Positions 26,061 to 35,528 of a stretch of DNA of 64,000 nucleotides are shown one piece after another. A model generated the notes under the pieces. That model was given only the letters and a program-made list of their open reading frames with translations, searched no databases and had not been told where the DNA came from. Location: contig NZ_BCVE01000019.1 of NCBI RefSeq assembly GCF_001591585.1, positions 1 through 64,000 of the forward strand, written 5' to 3'. Both the position numbers and the translations under genes were made by a program. Position 1 is the first letter of the stretch. Each line of letters starts with the position of its first letter. The stretch comes from Niallia circulans NBRC 13626. GTDB lineage: Bacteria > Bacillota > Bacilli > Bacillales > Cytobacillaceae.

Positions 26061-26968
26061 ATGAAAATAAGTAGACTGTTTCAAATTATCTATATATTGC
26101 TAGAAAGAAAAATGATCACGGCTAACGAACTAGCCGATAAACTTGAAGTATCTGTTCGAACTATATACCGCGATATTGAAGTTCTTACGGAGTCTGGCAT
26201 TCCTATTTATACAACCCAAGGTAAAGGTGGCGGAATTACCTTGATGGATCAGTTTGTACTCAACAAATCACTCCTTTTAGACAAAGAGCAGGATGAAATA
26301 CTATTTTCCCTGCAAAGTCTATCTGCCACTAATTACCCAGATACAAGCGATATTTTAGCGAAACTAAGTCATCTATTTCAAAAAAGCGAAACTAAGTGGA
26401 TTGAGGTAGATTTTTCAGCATGGGGCAGTGATACAAAAAGAAAGGAATACTTCTCCCTTTTTAGACAAGCCATTCTAGAGCGTCATATCCTCTCGTTTCA
26501 CTATATCAATTCGAATGGGGAAAAGAGCTTACGGCGAATTCTTGCGACAAAATTATTGTTTAAGGATAAAGCCTGGTATTTAGAAGGTTTTTGCCTAGAA
26601 AAATCGGCGAATAGAACTTTTAAAATAAACCGTATGTCTAATATAGCTTTAACTAATGAAATTTATGACAACATAAAAAAACGGAAGAATTAATTTTAAA
26701 TGATTCTTTGGATGGGGATTATTTAGAATGGGCAGACTTAGTGCTCAGAATTAGTTCCAGAGCCAGTTATCGGATTTATGATGAATTTGAGGAAAAGTAT
26801 ATCTCAAAAGAGAAGGATGGCTATCATATCATTTGCACCTCTCATATAAAAGGGGAATGGTTATACAGCTACCTATTATCCTACGGGAATTATTTAGAAG
26901 TGATCGAACCCACAGACATAAGAAATGAAATAAAAAGGAGAATTCAGCAAATGATGAATCAATATTGA
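26061..26968 (+). pseudogene. YafY-type HTH-WYL regulator split by a frameshift
   Basis: The N-terminal part (26061-26693) encodes an HTH_11 domain (ITANELADKLEVSVRTIYRDIEVL) and the beginning of the WYL domain. It stops at TAA 26691, just after an A7 run (26674-26680). The C-terminal part continues in the -1 frame to 26968 (LNDSLDGDYLEWADLVLRISSRA). Reading A AAA AAA with a -1 slip restores KKTEELILNDSL and gives about 302 residues, the normal family length. This may be a true mutation, a sequencing error, phase variation or programmed slippage. The start at 26061 uses AAGGAG. Confidence 0.8.
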
Positions 26969-27010
26969 CTTTGCCATTAATTCTTTGGTTTTATTGCTGA
27001 CTTAGCATAC

Positions 27011-27063
27011 ACAAAGGGACAGTTCTCCCTCCTTCCCGAAGAAAAGCAGGAGTATCGTCCCTT
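27011..27063. repeat. Dispersed inverted-repeat element, copy 4
   Basis: AAGGGAC (27014-27020) pairs with GTCCCTT (27057-27063), with inner CTCC/GGAG. It lies directly after the chemoreceptor stop codon and probably serves as its terminator. Confidence 0.7.
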
Positions 27064-27070
27064 CATATTC

Positions 27071-28762
27071 TTATACTTTAAATCTACTAATTAGTTCTTG
27101 TAAATTCTCCGCTAAATTCGATAAGTCGGAAGCAGAGGACGCAATTTCTTCCATGGATGCAAGCTGTTCTTCTGCTGAAGCTGCCACATTTTGAGAATGC
27201 ATAGAAGTATTCTCTGATATGTTAATGATTCCAGATACGGTTGATGAAACTTGGTGCGTACTTGCAGAAATTTGTTCAGAGGTTGCCGCCATATCCTCCG
27301 TCAACTCTGTCATTTTTTCCATAAAGTGATAAATCTCTTGAAAATTATCCTTTGTTTGATTAACAACTTCCAATCCTGCTTTTACATCCGTATTTACTTT
27401 TTCCATCGATTGATTGGATTGTGTCATATCTTCCTGTATTGTTTTAATCAATAAGGCAATTTGAGAAGATGATTTTTGAGATTGCTCTGCTAATTTTCTC
27501 ACTTCATCTGCAACTACCGCAAAGCCTTTCCCATGTTCTCCAGCTCTAGCCGCTTCTATGGCCGCATTTAATGCTAATAAATTTGTCTGGTTCGCAATAT
27601 CTGTAATGACCTTTGTAATTTCTTCAATCTCTTGGGATCGATTATCTAAATTCTTCATTACCTTTCCACTTATTGCCACAGAACGATTGATTTCGTGTAT
27701 TTGGTTTACAGTCTTATCCACAAAAAAGCTGCCTTCCTTTGCCTTCTCTGTTGTACTTTTACTCATATCAGTAATAATAACAGCATTAGCGGCAATTGAT
27801 TGAATCCCTTTTGAGACCTCTTCTAAAGCAAACGAGCTTTCCTGAACACTAGTAGTCGATTGATCTGCCCCATCCGCAACTTGCTGTATAGATTCTGTTA
27901 TGGTCTCTGTTGCTTTGCTAGTCTCTTCCGCACTTGCTGTTAATTCTTCTGAAGAAGAAGCAAGTCGCTCAGAGGACAACATCAATTCATTGACCATCAA
28001 CTTAAGGTTGTCTGCCATTTTATTATAGCTATCTGACAAGAGACTTAATTCATCACCAGCATTGTCTTGAATATTGTTTGTAAAGTCGCCTTCTCCAGCC
28101 AATTTTAAGGCAGCTGTTAAATTAGAAAGTCTCTTTTTCAATTGACTTGTATAGAAGTATACGACAACAGAGGCTAACACTATCATCATCACCAAGACCA
28201 CGATAAACTTCCATAAAAAGGAGGATATAATACTATCAATAATTTCTTGAGAAGCTCCAACATATAGAATTCCAATAACTTCTCCTGCTTTGTTCTCTAG
28301 AGGCATGTACGCAGTTTGATACAATTGGCCAACTACATTTGCTTCCCCATAAAATCTTTCTCCTTGATCTAATACTGTACTCACAACTTCTGGGGAGGCC
28401 TGTGTGCCAATTGCTCGTTCTCCATTCATCATGACATTCGTCGCAATGCGTGTATCTCCTTGGAAAACAGTTACGGTATCACCAGTATCCGCGCCTATTT
28501 TATCTACAACCTCAAAATTATCATTGAGAACCGTATTTCCTTTATATAGTTTATCTTCTTTGATTTCCCAATCACCTGGATATTTATTATTTATATACCG
28601 ATAAGCAAGTCCAATATCCCCTTTTGCTTTCTCTGTAGCAAATTGTTTCATTCCTCTTGTTATTTCCTGATTTACTAAAAAACCGATAACCCCAGACAGA
28701 ACAATAATAATTGCAAAAACAATTATATTTATTTTTGTTCCTAGCTTTAATTTTATTTTCAT
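27071..28762 (-). CDS. Methyl-accepting chemotaxis protein (single-Cache type)
   Basis: A 563-residue chemoreceptor: a membrane segment near 10-30, an extracellular Cache-type domain (about 32-185; the pattern [24 protein letters not shown] and [14 protein letters not shown]), a second membrane segment (about 185-208), a HAMP domain (210-262) and the signalling hairpin with the tip [40 protein letters not shown], here starting ITDIANQ. I choose ATG 28762 with AAGGGTG upstream over the TTG at 28816. The ligand is unknown. No other chemotaxis genes are nearby. Confidence 0.93.
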   Translation of the reverse strand: MKIKLKLGTKINIIVFAIIIVLSGVIGFLVNQEITRGMKQFATEKAKGDIGLAYRYINNKYPGDWEIKEDKLYKGNTVLNDNFEVVDKIGADTGDTVTVFQGDTRIATNVMMNGERAIGTQASPEVVSTVLDQGERFYGEANVVGQLYQTAYMPLENKAGEVIGILYVGASQEIIDSIISSFLWKFIVVLVMMIVLASVVVYFYTSQLKKRLSNLTAALKLAGEGDFTNNIQDNAGDELSLLSDSYNKMADNLKLMVNELMLSSERLASSSEELTASAEETSKATETITESIQQVADGADQSTTSVQESSFALEEVSKGIQSIAANAVIITDMSKSTTEKAKEGSFFVDKTVNQIHEINRSVAISGKVMKNLDNRSQEIEEITKVITDIANQTNLLALNAAIEAARAGEHGKGFAVVADEVRKLAEQSQKSSSQIALLIKTIQEDMTQSNQSMEKVNTDVKAGLEVVNQTKDNFQEIYHFMEKMTELTEDMAATSEQISASTHQVSSTVSGIINISENTSMHSQNVAASAEEQLASMEEIASSASDLSNLAENLQELISRFKV

Positions 28763-28834
28763 ACCTTTCACCCTTGTTCCCTGTTCATTTTCTTTATATT
28801 GCTCTGCTTCCCCCAAGTAGAATCATTAAGCGTT

Positions 28835-28862
28835 AAAAAAATACTCTTAATAAAGAGTATTT
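28835..28862 (-). terminator. Terminator hairpin upstream of the chemoreceptor gene
   Basis: AAATACTCTT (28839-28848) pairs perfectly with AAGAGTATTT (28853-28862), loop 4 nt, with T6-7 on the minus strand. It may stop brnQ read-through before the chemoreceptor promoter. The rest of the 28863-29017 spacer shows nothing clear. Confidence 0.75.
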
Positions 28863-29017
28863 ACTACACCTAATTACAGATTGACCTGTTATAAGCTACC
28901 ACCCTAACTTACATGACATCCCTTGACTCTTTTATAAAACACTAATAGCACTATTACTATCGGTGTATTATTTAGAATGTTTATCAAATAATAAACTTGA
29001 TAAATATGGTAATAAAA

Positions 29018-29066
29018 AGACGGTCCTCCCGCTTCCTCTATGGAATGCAGGAGAACCGCCCTCTGC
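29018..29066. repeat. Dispersed inverted-repeat element, copy 5
   Basis: CGGTCCTCC (29021-29029) pairs with GGAGAACCG (29050-29058), one mismatch, and ends with CCTCTGCGTA as in copy 2. It lies directly after the brnQ stop codon. Confidence 0.75.
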
Positions 29067-29069
29067 GTA

Positions 29070-30398
29070 CTATTTACGAACGAAATATCCAATCACCGCA
29101 CCAATAAGGGCGGGTAAAACCCAGCCTAACCCTATCTCGTAAAAGGGGAGAATATTCTCGTAAAAATGACCAATCTCCTCAAAAAAGCTAAGCTTAGCTT
29201 CTGGGATGCTTTTTACAAGTGCTTGATAGCCATCCAATATACTTACAAAGAATGTTAGCACCATTGCCGTTAGGTACACACTTTGCTTGCCTTTGAATAA
29301 TGGCGAAAAAAGAGCAAGTATGATAAGCACAATTGCTAAAGGGTATAAGAACATGAGCACAGGTACTGCAAATAGAATAATTTTATTTAAGCCTAAATTG
29401 GCAAATAAGAAAGAAACAACACATAGACTAAGCACAAAAGTCTTATAGCCAATCTTCGGAAATACTTCATGAAAAAATTCACTACAAGACGTTATTAATC
29501 CAATACTTGTTTTTAAACAGGCAAGCACAATGATAACCGCAAGCAAAATGCCGCCAAAAGGACCAAAATAATGCTTAGCTACTGCAGCAAAGATAAGTCC
29601 GCCATTTTCAAAAGTTCCTACAGCTTGTACACTAGAAGAACCCATATAAGTGATAAATCCGTAGATAAGCATCATTAGCAGCATGGCAAATATTCCTGAT
29701 TTCCATGTTGTCTTCGCAATACTCTTTACATCCATAATCCCCTTCCCTTTAATAGCGCTAATCACCACTATACCAAAGGCTAGAGATGCTAGAGCATCCA
29801 TGGTGTTGTATCCTTCTTTAAAACCTGTCATAAAAGCATTATTTAGATATGCTCCCTGTGGCTCTTGAAAGCTCCCCATCGGGCGAACAACACTTACTAT
29901 TATTAATAAAAATAAAAACAGCAGAAAAGCAGGAGTCAGATATTTCCCAATCACATCCATAATCTTTGCCGGATTTAAGGAAAAATAGTAAACCAGTAAA
30001 AAGAAAAGAAAACTAAAAATAGCTAAAAATAAAGCAATATGGCTATTAGCGACAAACGGTTCAATCCCTATTGCAAATGGAACTGTCGCTGTACGTGGAA
30101 TAGCAAAGAATGGACCAATCGTTAAATAAAGAAATAACGAGAAGAGAAATCCGAACACTGGATGAACGCGACTTGAAAGCTCGCGCAGGCCATTGCTTCC
30201 TGATAAGCCAATTGCTAATATACCGAGAAAAGGAAGCCCAATCGCTGTTACTAAAAAGCCAGCTAGCGCAAGCCAAAAGTTTGTTCCCGCAAGCTGTCCA
30301 AGCTGAATAGGAAAAATTAAGTTTCCCGCTCCAAAAAACATACCAAAAAGCATCGTCCCAATTAGAGCATAAGTTGAAAAAGAAATTCTTGATTGCAT
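29070..30398 (-). CDS. brnQ: Branched-chain amino acid carrier (LIVCS family)
   Basis: A 442-residue membrane carrier of the BrnQ/LIVCS family with about 12 membrane segments; it takes up Leu, Ile and Val with Na+ or H+. The family signature FGAGNLIFPIQLGQLAG is near residue 22-38, and the motif YNTMDALASLAFGIVVISAIK near 200. The end is the short positively charged YFVRK. I found no T-box or other leader upstream. Confidence 0.92.
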   Translation of the reverse strand: MQSRISFSTYALIGTMLFGMFFGAGNLIFPIQLGQLAGTNFWLALAGFLVTAIGLPFLGILAIGLSGSNGLRELSSRVHPVFGFLFSLFLYLTIGPFFAIPRTATVPFAIGIEPFVANSHIALFLAIFSFLFFLLVYYFSLNPAKIMDVIGKYLTPAFLLFLFLLIIVSVVRPMGSFQEPQGAYLNNAFMTGFKEGYNTMDALASLAFGIVVISAIKGKGIMDVKSIAKTTWKSGIFAMLLMMLIYGFITYMGSSSVQAVGTFENGGLIFAAVAKHYFGPFGGILLAVIIVLACLKTSIGLITSCSEFFHEVFPKIGYKTFVLSLCVVSFLFANLGLNKIILFAVPVLMFLYPLAIVLIILALFSPLFKGKQSVYLTAMVLTFFVSILDGYQALVKSIPEAKLSFFEEIGHFYENILPFYEIGLGWVLPALIGAVIGYFVRK

Positions 30399-30504
30399 AA
30401 ATCTAATACTCCTTTATAAATACATATAAATTAGATAATACGGGAACGTTTAAAAGTACACAACAACTTTTTAAATGAATTTTCAAATAATACCTTCTAG
30501 ACTA

Positions 30505-30981
30505 TTAAAGAACTTTCTTCAAAATCTCTCCTGGCAGGCCTTCTATTTCTCCAATCCATGCTGAAGTAAATCCTCTACTCACTAATATTTTTCTCGAGGC
30601 TCTATTAGCAGGATCTATAATTGCCTTTATTACCTTTATATCTGTATGCTTCACTAATGACATCAATCTATCCGCAACCAGACCGCCATATCCCTTCCCC
30701 CAATGTTCTGGCAAAAGCATATAGCCAAGTTCTGCTTCAGCAAGCTCTTGCTCCGTTAAAGTCACATGACCAAGCCCTATAAATACTTCTGAGGCTGGTT
30801 GAAAAAAAGCATATGATCCAAAGATCTGATTCTTGTCATTGCGGATCAATAATTTCTCAAAGTCAGCCTTTGCCTCTTCTAACGGAATAGCTCTTTCTGT
30901 AATCTGGGCCATCACTCGCTCATTAGAAACTAATTGGTAATATAACTCAAAATCATTTGCTGTAAATTTACGATATAGCAT
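30505..30981 (-). CDS. GNAT acetyltransferase, RimJ/RimL type
   Basis: A 158-residue GNAT protein of the ribosomal-protein/peptide alanine acetyltransferase type: FTANDFELYYQLVSNERVM at the start, GYMLLPEHWGKGYGGLVADRLM as the acetyl-CoA loop and DPANRASRKILVSRGFT near the end. GAAGGTGATG precedes the start. It is monocistronic; the substrate is unknown. Confidence 0.85.
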   Translation of the reverse strand: MLYRKFTANDFELYYQLVSNERVMAQITERAIPLEEAKADFEKLLIRNDKNQIFGSYAFFQPASEVFIGLGHVTLTEQELAEAELGYMLLPEHWGKGYGGLVADRLMSLVKHTDIKVIKAIIDPANRASRKILVSRGFTSAWIGEIEGLPGEILKKVL

Positions 30982-31116
30982 GACTGCTCATCACCTTCCT
31001 ATTATATCCGCTTTTTTCTATTCTCTTCCGTAAATATGACAATATAGTGAAATCCGCATATCCAAAACTATTTGATGAAAGCTAAAGATATTCTTAAACA
31101 AGAAAGGAATTTTTCC

Positions 31117-31593
31117 ATGGAAAAAAAATTAAACGTATTAATGTTTAGCGGGGACTACGATAAAGCAATGGCTGGTTTCATTCTAGCTAATAGTGCCCGG
31201 GAAATAAATGTGGAGGTAACCATGTTTTTCACCTTTTGGGGGCTTTTATTACTTCGTGATCCCGAAAAAGTCGATTTGGAAGGTAAGTCCTTCTATGAAA
31301 AAATGTTTAGCACCTTCCAACCTAAAGACGTAGAGCAGCTTCCTTTATCTAAAATGAATTATGCTGGTCTAGGTAAAATAATGATGAAGGAAATGCTTGA
31401 GGAGGAAGAAGCTTCACCACTTATAGCTTTCTTAAAAGGGGCAAGAAAAAAACAAGTTAAGTTTCTTGCCTGCAAATTATCAGTTGATATACTTGGATTT
31501 AAGCAAGAAGAGTTTTATCCAGAAGTCGAAATTGTCGACGCTAAGGTTTATCTTAAAGATGCTTTAAAGTCTGATATTCAGCTTTTTATTTAA
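31117..31593 (+). CDS. DsrE/DsrF/DrsH-like family protein
   Basis: A 158-residue protein with the DsrE-like fold: LNVLMFSGDYDKAMAGFILANSA at the start, EVTMFFTFWGLLLL, and the conserved Cys region VKFLACKLSVDILGF (a single Cys) followed by a C-terminal VEIVDAKVYLKDA. Relatives take part in sulfur relay or peroxiredoxin-like processes, but no sulfur-relay partner gene is nearby. ATG 31117 is preferred because AAAGGA lies 8 nt upstream; the frame extends to a TTG at 31072. Confidence 0.82.
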   Translation: MEKKLNVLMFSGDYDKAMAGFILANSAREINVEVTMFFTFWGLLLLRDPEKVDLEGKSFYEKMFSTFQPKDVEQLPLSKMNYAGLGKIMMKEMLEEEEASPLIAFLKGARKKQVKFLACKLSVDILGFKQEEFYPEVEIVDAKVYLKDALKSDIQLFI

Positions 31594-31612
31594 AGGTTCC
31601 CATATCATCAAA

Positions 31613-31644
31613 AGGCGGTCTCTGCTGCTGCAAAAAAACCGCCT
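31613..31644. terminator. Hairpin between convergent genes
   Basis: AGGCGGT (31613-31619) pairs with ACCGCCT (31638-31644); a weak T-rich flank lies on each side. It probably terminates both the DsrE-like gene and aadK. Confidence 0.65.
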
Positions 31645-31651
31645 ATTATCT

Positions 31652-32521
31652 TTAATATACCTCTGCTGCATTAGGCTTCAATTGACGAACATGGTTTAAA
31701 TAAGCTTTCACCCCTTCCGCCTCTTCTAAGGGATAAAGAAAATCCATCTTTCTGCCAACTTCTAATCCGATTTCCTCAAATAATGCTGTCATAGAAAATA
31801 ACGATTTCCAGACTAGACTATAATCGTCACTCGGATAGGTATGCATGAGCCTTTTCCATGTATCATCATCAATATACTGTTTTAAGTATTTACTGTTTTT
31901 TCCTACACTAAGGGAAAAATCTGTTTCGATGCCTACCTTCCATTCCAACATTTTTAACAGCATCACCCTTATGATATTCATATGGTCAATCGCATAAAGA
32001 ATTTCTCTTCTCCATAATCCCTTAACAACATAGGTAGAGACCCACCAAAATTCGTTACAGCAATCAGAAAATTGTTCGGCAGTTGGCTTTTTTACCCAAT
32101 AATCTTTATCTGTACTAGGGGGTATACAAGGGAGACTATTGTCTTTATCTAAGAGAATCACCGTCAACCCATCCTCCTGACAATACTTGTTCTTTTCCTC
32201 CAGCGGAACAAGGGTTAAGTCGATGCGGTTACCATCCGTAAATAGCATAAGATAGGAAAATTTTCCGCCTAGCTCTGCCGGAAAAAGCGAGGAATCCTCT
32301 GGGGTTTGCATAATGATTCGTTTCCCAAAAACATCAATCCAGTTAGGCTCATTCAAAAAAGATTCCATATCATCTACTAGATAAACAATATCAAAATCCT
32401 GAAAAGCATCCTTCGGTACATTTGGATTTGTTCTCGAGCCATTCATGCAAACAGCTCTTACTCTCTTATCCTGATTAGCCACTTTTAACACTAAATCTAA
32501 TATTTGCTTCTCTGTTCTCAT
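31652..32521 (-). CDS. aadK: Aminoglycoside 6-adenylyltransferase
   Basis: A 289-residue AAD(6) enzyme that adenylylates streptomycin. It closely parallels the chromosomal B. subtilis AadK: nucleotidyltransferase motif NGSRTNPN (about 30-37), catalytic FDIVYLVDD, FGKRIIMQTPEDSSLFP, and CCNEFWWVSTYVVKGLWRREILYAIDHMN. GGAGGG 6 nt upstream fixes the ATG at 32521. Such chromosomal copies are intrinsic, often weakly expressed genes; nothing nearby suggests a mobile resistance island. Confidence 0.92.
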   Translation of the reverse strand: MRTEKQILDLVLKVANQDKRVRAVCMNGSRTNPNVPKDAFQDFDIVYLVDDMESFLNEPNWIDVFGKRIIMQTPEDSSLFPAELGGKFSYLMLFTDGNRIDLTLVPLEEKNKYCQEDGLTVILLDKDNSLPCIPPSTDKDYWVKKPTAEQFSDCCNEFWWVSTYVVKGLWRREILYAIDHMNIIRVMLLKMLEWKVGIETDFSLSVGKNSKYLKQYIDDDTWKRLMHTYPSDDYSLVWKSLFSMTALFEEIGLEVGRKMDFLYPLEEAEGVKAYLNHVRQLKPNAAEVY

Positions 32522-32645
32522 GCTATCCCTCCAATTATATTTATTCATATGTTTCTATTATTCTATTTATAATTGGCGGGGCACGAATCCAGCTCCAATG
32601 TCGTTATAAAAATCCCTCAAATAGGTTCATAAAAGCCACTCCTTT

Positions 32646-34220
32646 CTAATAGATAATATACGGACCAAAATATACAGTTAACAAAATAATGTGTACACCA
32701 ACAAAATAGATAATCCTCGGTGCACCTGTCCATTCATTGATACGTTTTGTTAGTATGGATAAAAAATAGGAAATAACCGCAAATAATAACAAATAAAAAT
32801 AAGTACTGCCCGTAAATGTTAGGTACTTAGGTGCAGTTGCAAGTATATTCGGAACAAAGAAACGATCCTTCCATATAACTGCTGCAATCAAATAGATTCC
32901 AATTCCGGTATAGAAAATCCACGGTGGATTGTAATCAACCTTTCTACTAAAAAATACATACATGAAAATAACAAATAGTATTGGCCACAATAACCATATA
33001 AAGGAAAGTGCAAAGGCGAAAAAAGAGGTGGAAATCATTCCAAATGTTTTGCCAAATGCCTGCAGCCAATCCTCAGATGTATGTTTTATTTGTTTGTTTA
33101 TTTTTGTAATTTCATTGGAAGAAACATAGACTTTATTGCCATCTCCATGTAAATCCATCCATGCAATCATATCTTCATTTAACCATTGTGGAATAGTCGA
33201 TATCGCAGCTGTATTGCTTCGTCGCTCCGTCTTTGTACTTCCGTTTTCCCCTATTTCCGATTCATAAATATTGAATCCAGTCTTCTCATTATATTTCGTT
33301 TCTGTATAACCATTCGCCTTAAATAGCAGGCGCGGCTTTCCATCCCTAAAGGTAAATGCAACATCTGAAATTTCTGTTAGCTTCCCATTCTCCCTTGCAG
33401 GATCTTGGAACGTTAACTCATATTGCACAGCCTCTTGTCCTTTTGTAATATCAATTTCTGCATAATAGTTGAAAAACTCTGGTTTTCCTTGCGTTAATTC
33501 TAATTCCTCTTGAAGCAATAACGCCAGTTTTTGATCTTCAAACGTAAAAGATATGCCATTTACTATCTTCCCAGGATCAACCTTTACCTTTGTTTCATAT
33601 AAGTGGTTGACTTTCCCATCTTGGACACGAGATAAAGCAAGGTCAACATTGCCCTTTTCCTTTGCAAATAATAGAAGGTGAATGCCATCCGCATTTTCCT
33701 CTACTGCTAACTTTTCCTTTTCTAGATCAATATCCATAATTTCCGACGTTTCTTTTGTTTCAGGATTTAATTGAAAAAGCTTATTTTCTTTTATATAGAG
33801 AATAGTTTTCTCGAGTGGAATAAACTCCTCTACATCCGCAACTAATTGTGTCTTATCTTGGTCAAAAATATTTTCATAATCAAAATAAATAAGCTCATCA
33901 TTTCCCTGATATATTTGTGTCCATTTGTCTACAGGTATATCATAATTTTTCTCTTCCTTGATCCTAAAGTCATTGGTCATGATAGCCGTCTTTAACTTAT
34001 TTTCCTGAAAGAAAGAGAACAAGTAACCTCCATCACCCGTCTCCTTGATTGCCGGCAGTTTATTTACTTCAGATTGTCCAACTAACAATCCTTTGCTCCA
34101 ATCCGGCCCTGGCTGCGCTGTCACCTTAGAAAAATTTTCAAAAAACAATAAAAACAGTCCTAATAAAATCAGCACCCCTGGTATGATCCAATATAATTTC
34201 TGTAGTATCCAGGTCTTCAT
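32646..34220 (-). CDS. Unknown membrane protein with large extracellular beta-rich domain
   Basis: A 524-residue protein I do not recognise. One membrane segment (about 10-28) is followed by about 360 extracellular residues rich in short beta-strand repeats, similar in texture to a beta-propeller (GYLFSFFQENKLKTAIM, ENKLFQLNPETKETSEI, PRLLFKANGYTETKY). Then come four membrane segments between about 395 and 522. A GGGGGAATAAG site precedes the start. It stands alone, after a 317-nt gap containing the terminator at 34450. It may be a sensor or transporter-associated protein; nothing firmer can be said. Confidence 0.7.
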   Translation of the reverse strand: MKTWILQKLYWIIPGVLILLGLFLLFFENFSKVTAQPGPDWSKGLLVGQSEVNKLPAIKETGDGGYLFSFFQENKLKTAIMTNDFRIKEEKNYDIPVDKWTQIYQGNDELIYFDYENIFDQDKTQLVADVEEFIPLEKTILYIKENKLFQLNPETKETSEIMDIDLEKEKLAVEENADGIHLLLFAKEKGNVDLALSRVQDGKVNHLYETKVKVDPGKIVNGISFTFEDQKLALLLQEELELTQGKPEFFNYYAEIDITKGQEAVQYELTFQDPARENGKLTEISDVAFTFRDGKPRLLFKANGYTETKYNEKTGFNIYESEIGENGSTKTERRSNTAAISTIPQWLNEDMIAWMDLHGDGNKVYVSSNEITKINKQIKHTSEDWLQAFGKTFGMISTSFFAFALSFIWLLWPILFVIFMYVFFSRKVDYNPPWIFYTGIGIYLIAAVIWKDRFFVPNILATAPKYLTFTGSTYFYLLLFAVISYFLSILTKRINEWTGAPRIIYFVGVHIILLTVYFGPYIIY

Positions 34221-34449
34221 CTTATTCCCCCATATTGTTCCAAATAAATTCTCTTTGTATTATGAATAAAATAATAATAGCATATTTTCTGACAAAATAT
34301 GCTAGAGAATTCTATTCATTTCTTTTCTTACTCTCATTGTATACAAACTATATATAGGGAAATCCCAAGCATAAAAAAAGTGTTTCACCATTCAAATTTC
34401 TTGTTCTACCAAAAAAATATTATTCTAGTAAACCTTATTATCACTTAAA

Positions 34450-34482
34450 ACAATCCTCATCCATAATTAGGATGAGGATTGT
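34450..34482 (-). terminator. Terminator after the LCP gene
   Basis: A perfect 13-bp stem (34450-34462 with 34470-34482) with a 7-nt loop and a TTTT tail on the minus strand. The remaining 34221-34449 spacer has no other feature I can see. Confidence 0.9.
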
Positions 34483-34537
34483 TGCTGAACTAAGTCTATA
34501 GAAAAGCATAGCCATCAGCAAAGGAAGATTTATTTGA

Positions 34538-35509
34538 TTAATTACCTGCCTTTCCTTCTACAAGTCCATGTCCATCAGCTAAAAATTCATTTAATACTCT
34601 TGCGTTTTCATCCATGTCTATTTTTAATACTGCTCCCACATTAACCGTATCATTTTCATAGGAGTTCTGAACTGGAATTCTAATACGGTCCAAATCGTCT
34701 GATTTATTTACTACTAACCCTTTTGTTATCGACAATATTGTAGGTGTATCTAAGTTTGTCTCAATATAAGGCGTAACAGTACCTAGGATTTTAGGTAAAT
34801 TCACTACACTGTGTATACTAACTGCTTGTTCTTTCAGCTTTTCTATTGCTTCCTGCTGTCTCTCCACCCTGCCAAAATCACTTAATCGATCATGGCGAAA
34901 ACGGACATAACCTAATAACTGATCGCCATGTAATACTTGTTTCCCTGGATGTAATGTCATACCAATCCCATAGGACATCTCATATGGTATATCAACTTCA
35001 ATTCCTTTAGGAGCTACTATATCTACAATTTTGGAAAAACCCTCAAAATCTGCAATCGCATAATAGTTAATATCAATACCAAAGTTCTCTTTCAAGGTTT
35101 TTCTTACTAATTCAGGTCCGCCATAAGCAAATGCCGCATTCATTTTTTGATATCCTATTTCCGGAATATTTACATATATGTCTCTCATAATAGAGGCTAT
35201 TTTCATTTTATGTGTATTTTGATTATAATGCACAATCATTAGTGTATCCGTTCTAGCATGTTCCTCTCCTCGCGAATCACTTCCTAACAACATAATATTA
35301 ATTTCTCCAAATTGTGGCTCAGGTCCTTCAAAGTCTTCAAAACTACTTTCTATTTTATTATTTCCTTTCATTTGGGTTGCTTGTTTTAAGCCTTTATTAT
35401 ATTGATAAACAGAATAAAAAACGGCTAAAGCAAAAATAAGAATTGCAAAACCAAAAACCCTCTTCCACCTTATTCCCTTTTTTCTTTTTACTCTCGTATT
35501 ATTTTCCAT
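34538..35509 (-). CDS. LCP-family cell-wall polymer ligase (second in window)
   Basis: A 323-residue LytR-CpsA-Psr protein: basic cytoplasmic start (KRKKGIRWKR), membrane segment about 17-37 and an LCP domain with IMLLGSDSRGEEHARTDTLMIVHYN, IASIMRDIYVNIP, MNAAFAYGGPELVRKTL and LSDFGRVERQQEAIEKL. It would transfer anionic polymers to peptidoglycan outside the membrane. AAGGAG precedes the start. It follows by 19 nt a regulator gene with a DUF1232 module, so the two form an operon. Confidence 0.91.
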   Translation of the reverse strand: MENNTRVKRKKGIRWKRVFGFAILIFALAVFYSVYQYNKGLKQATQMKGNNKIESSFEDFEGPEPQFGEINIMLLGSDSRGEEHARTDTLMIVHYNQNTHKMKIASIMRDIYVNIPEIGYQKMNAAFAYGGPELVRKTLKENFGIDINYYAIADFEGFSKIVDIVAPKGIEVDIPYEMSYGIGMTLHPGKQVLHGDQLLGYVRFRHDRLSDFGRVERQQEAIEKLKEQAVSIHSVVNLPKILGTVTPYIETNLDTPTILSITKGLVVNKSDDLDRIRIPVQNSYENDTVNVGAVLKIDMDENARVLNEFLADGHGLVEGKAGN

Positions 35510-35528
35510 TCTATATCTCCTTTATTCT

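Noticed and set aside
28904-29092. 62-codon ORF after brnQ
   Set aside because: It overlaps the brnQ end and runs through a dispersed repeat; no supporting signal.
31652-32521. aadK as part of an acquired resistance island
   Set aside because: No IS, integrase or composition break is seen nearby, and the protein is most like the intrinsic chromosomal Bacillus enzyme.
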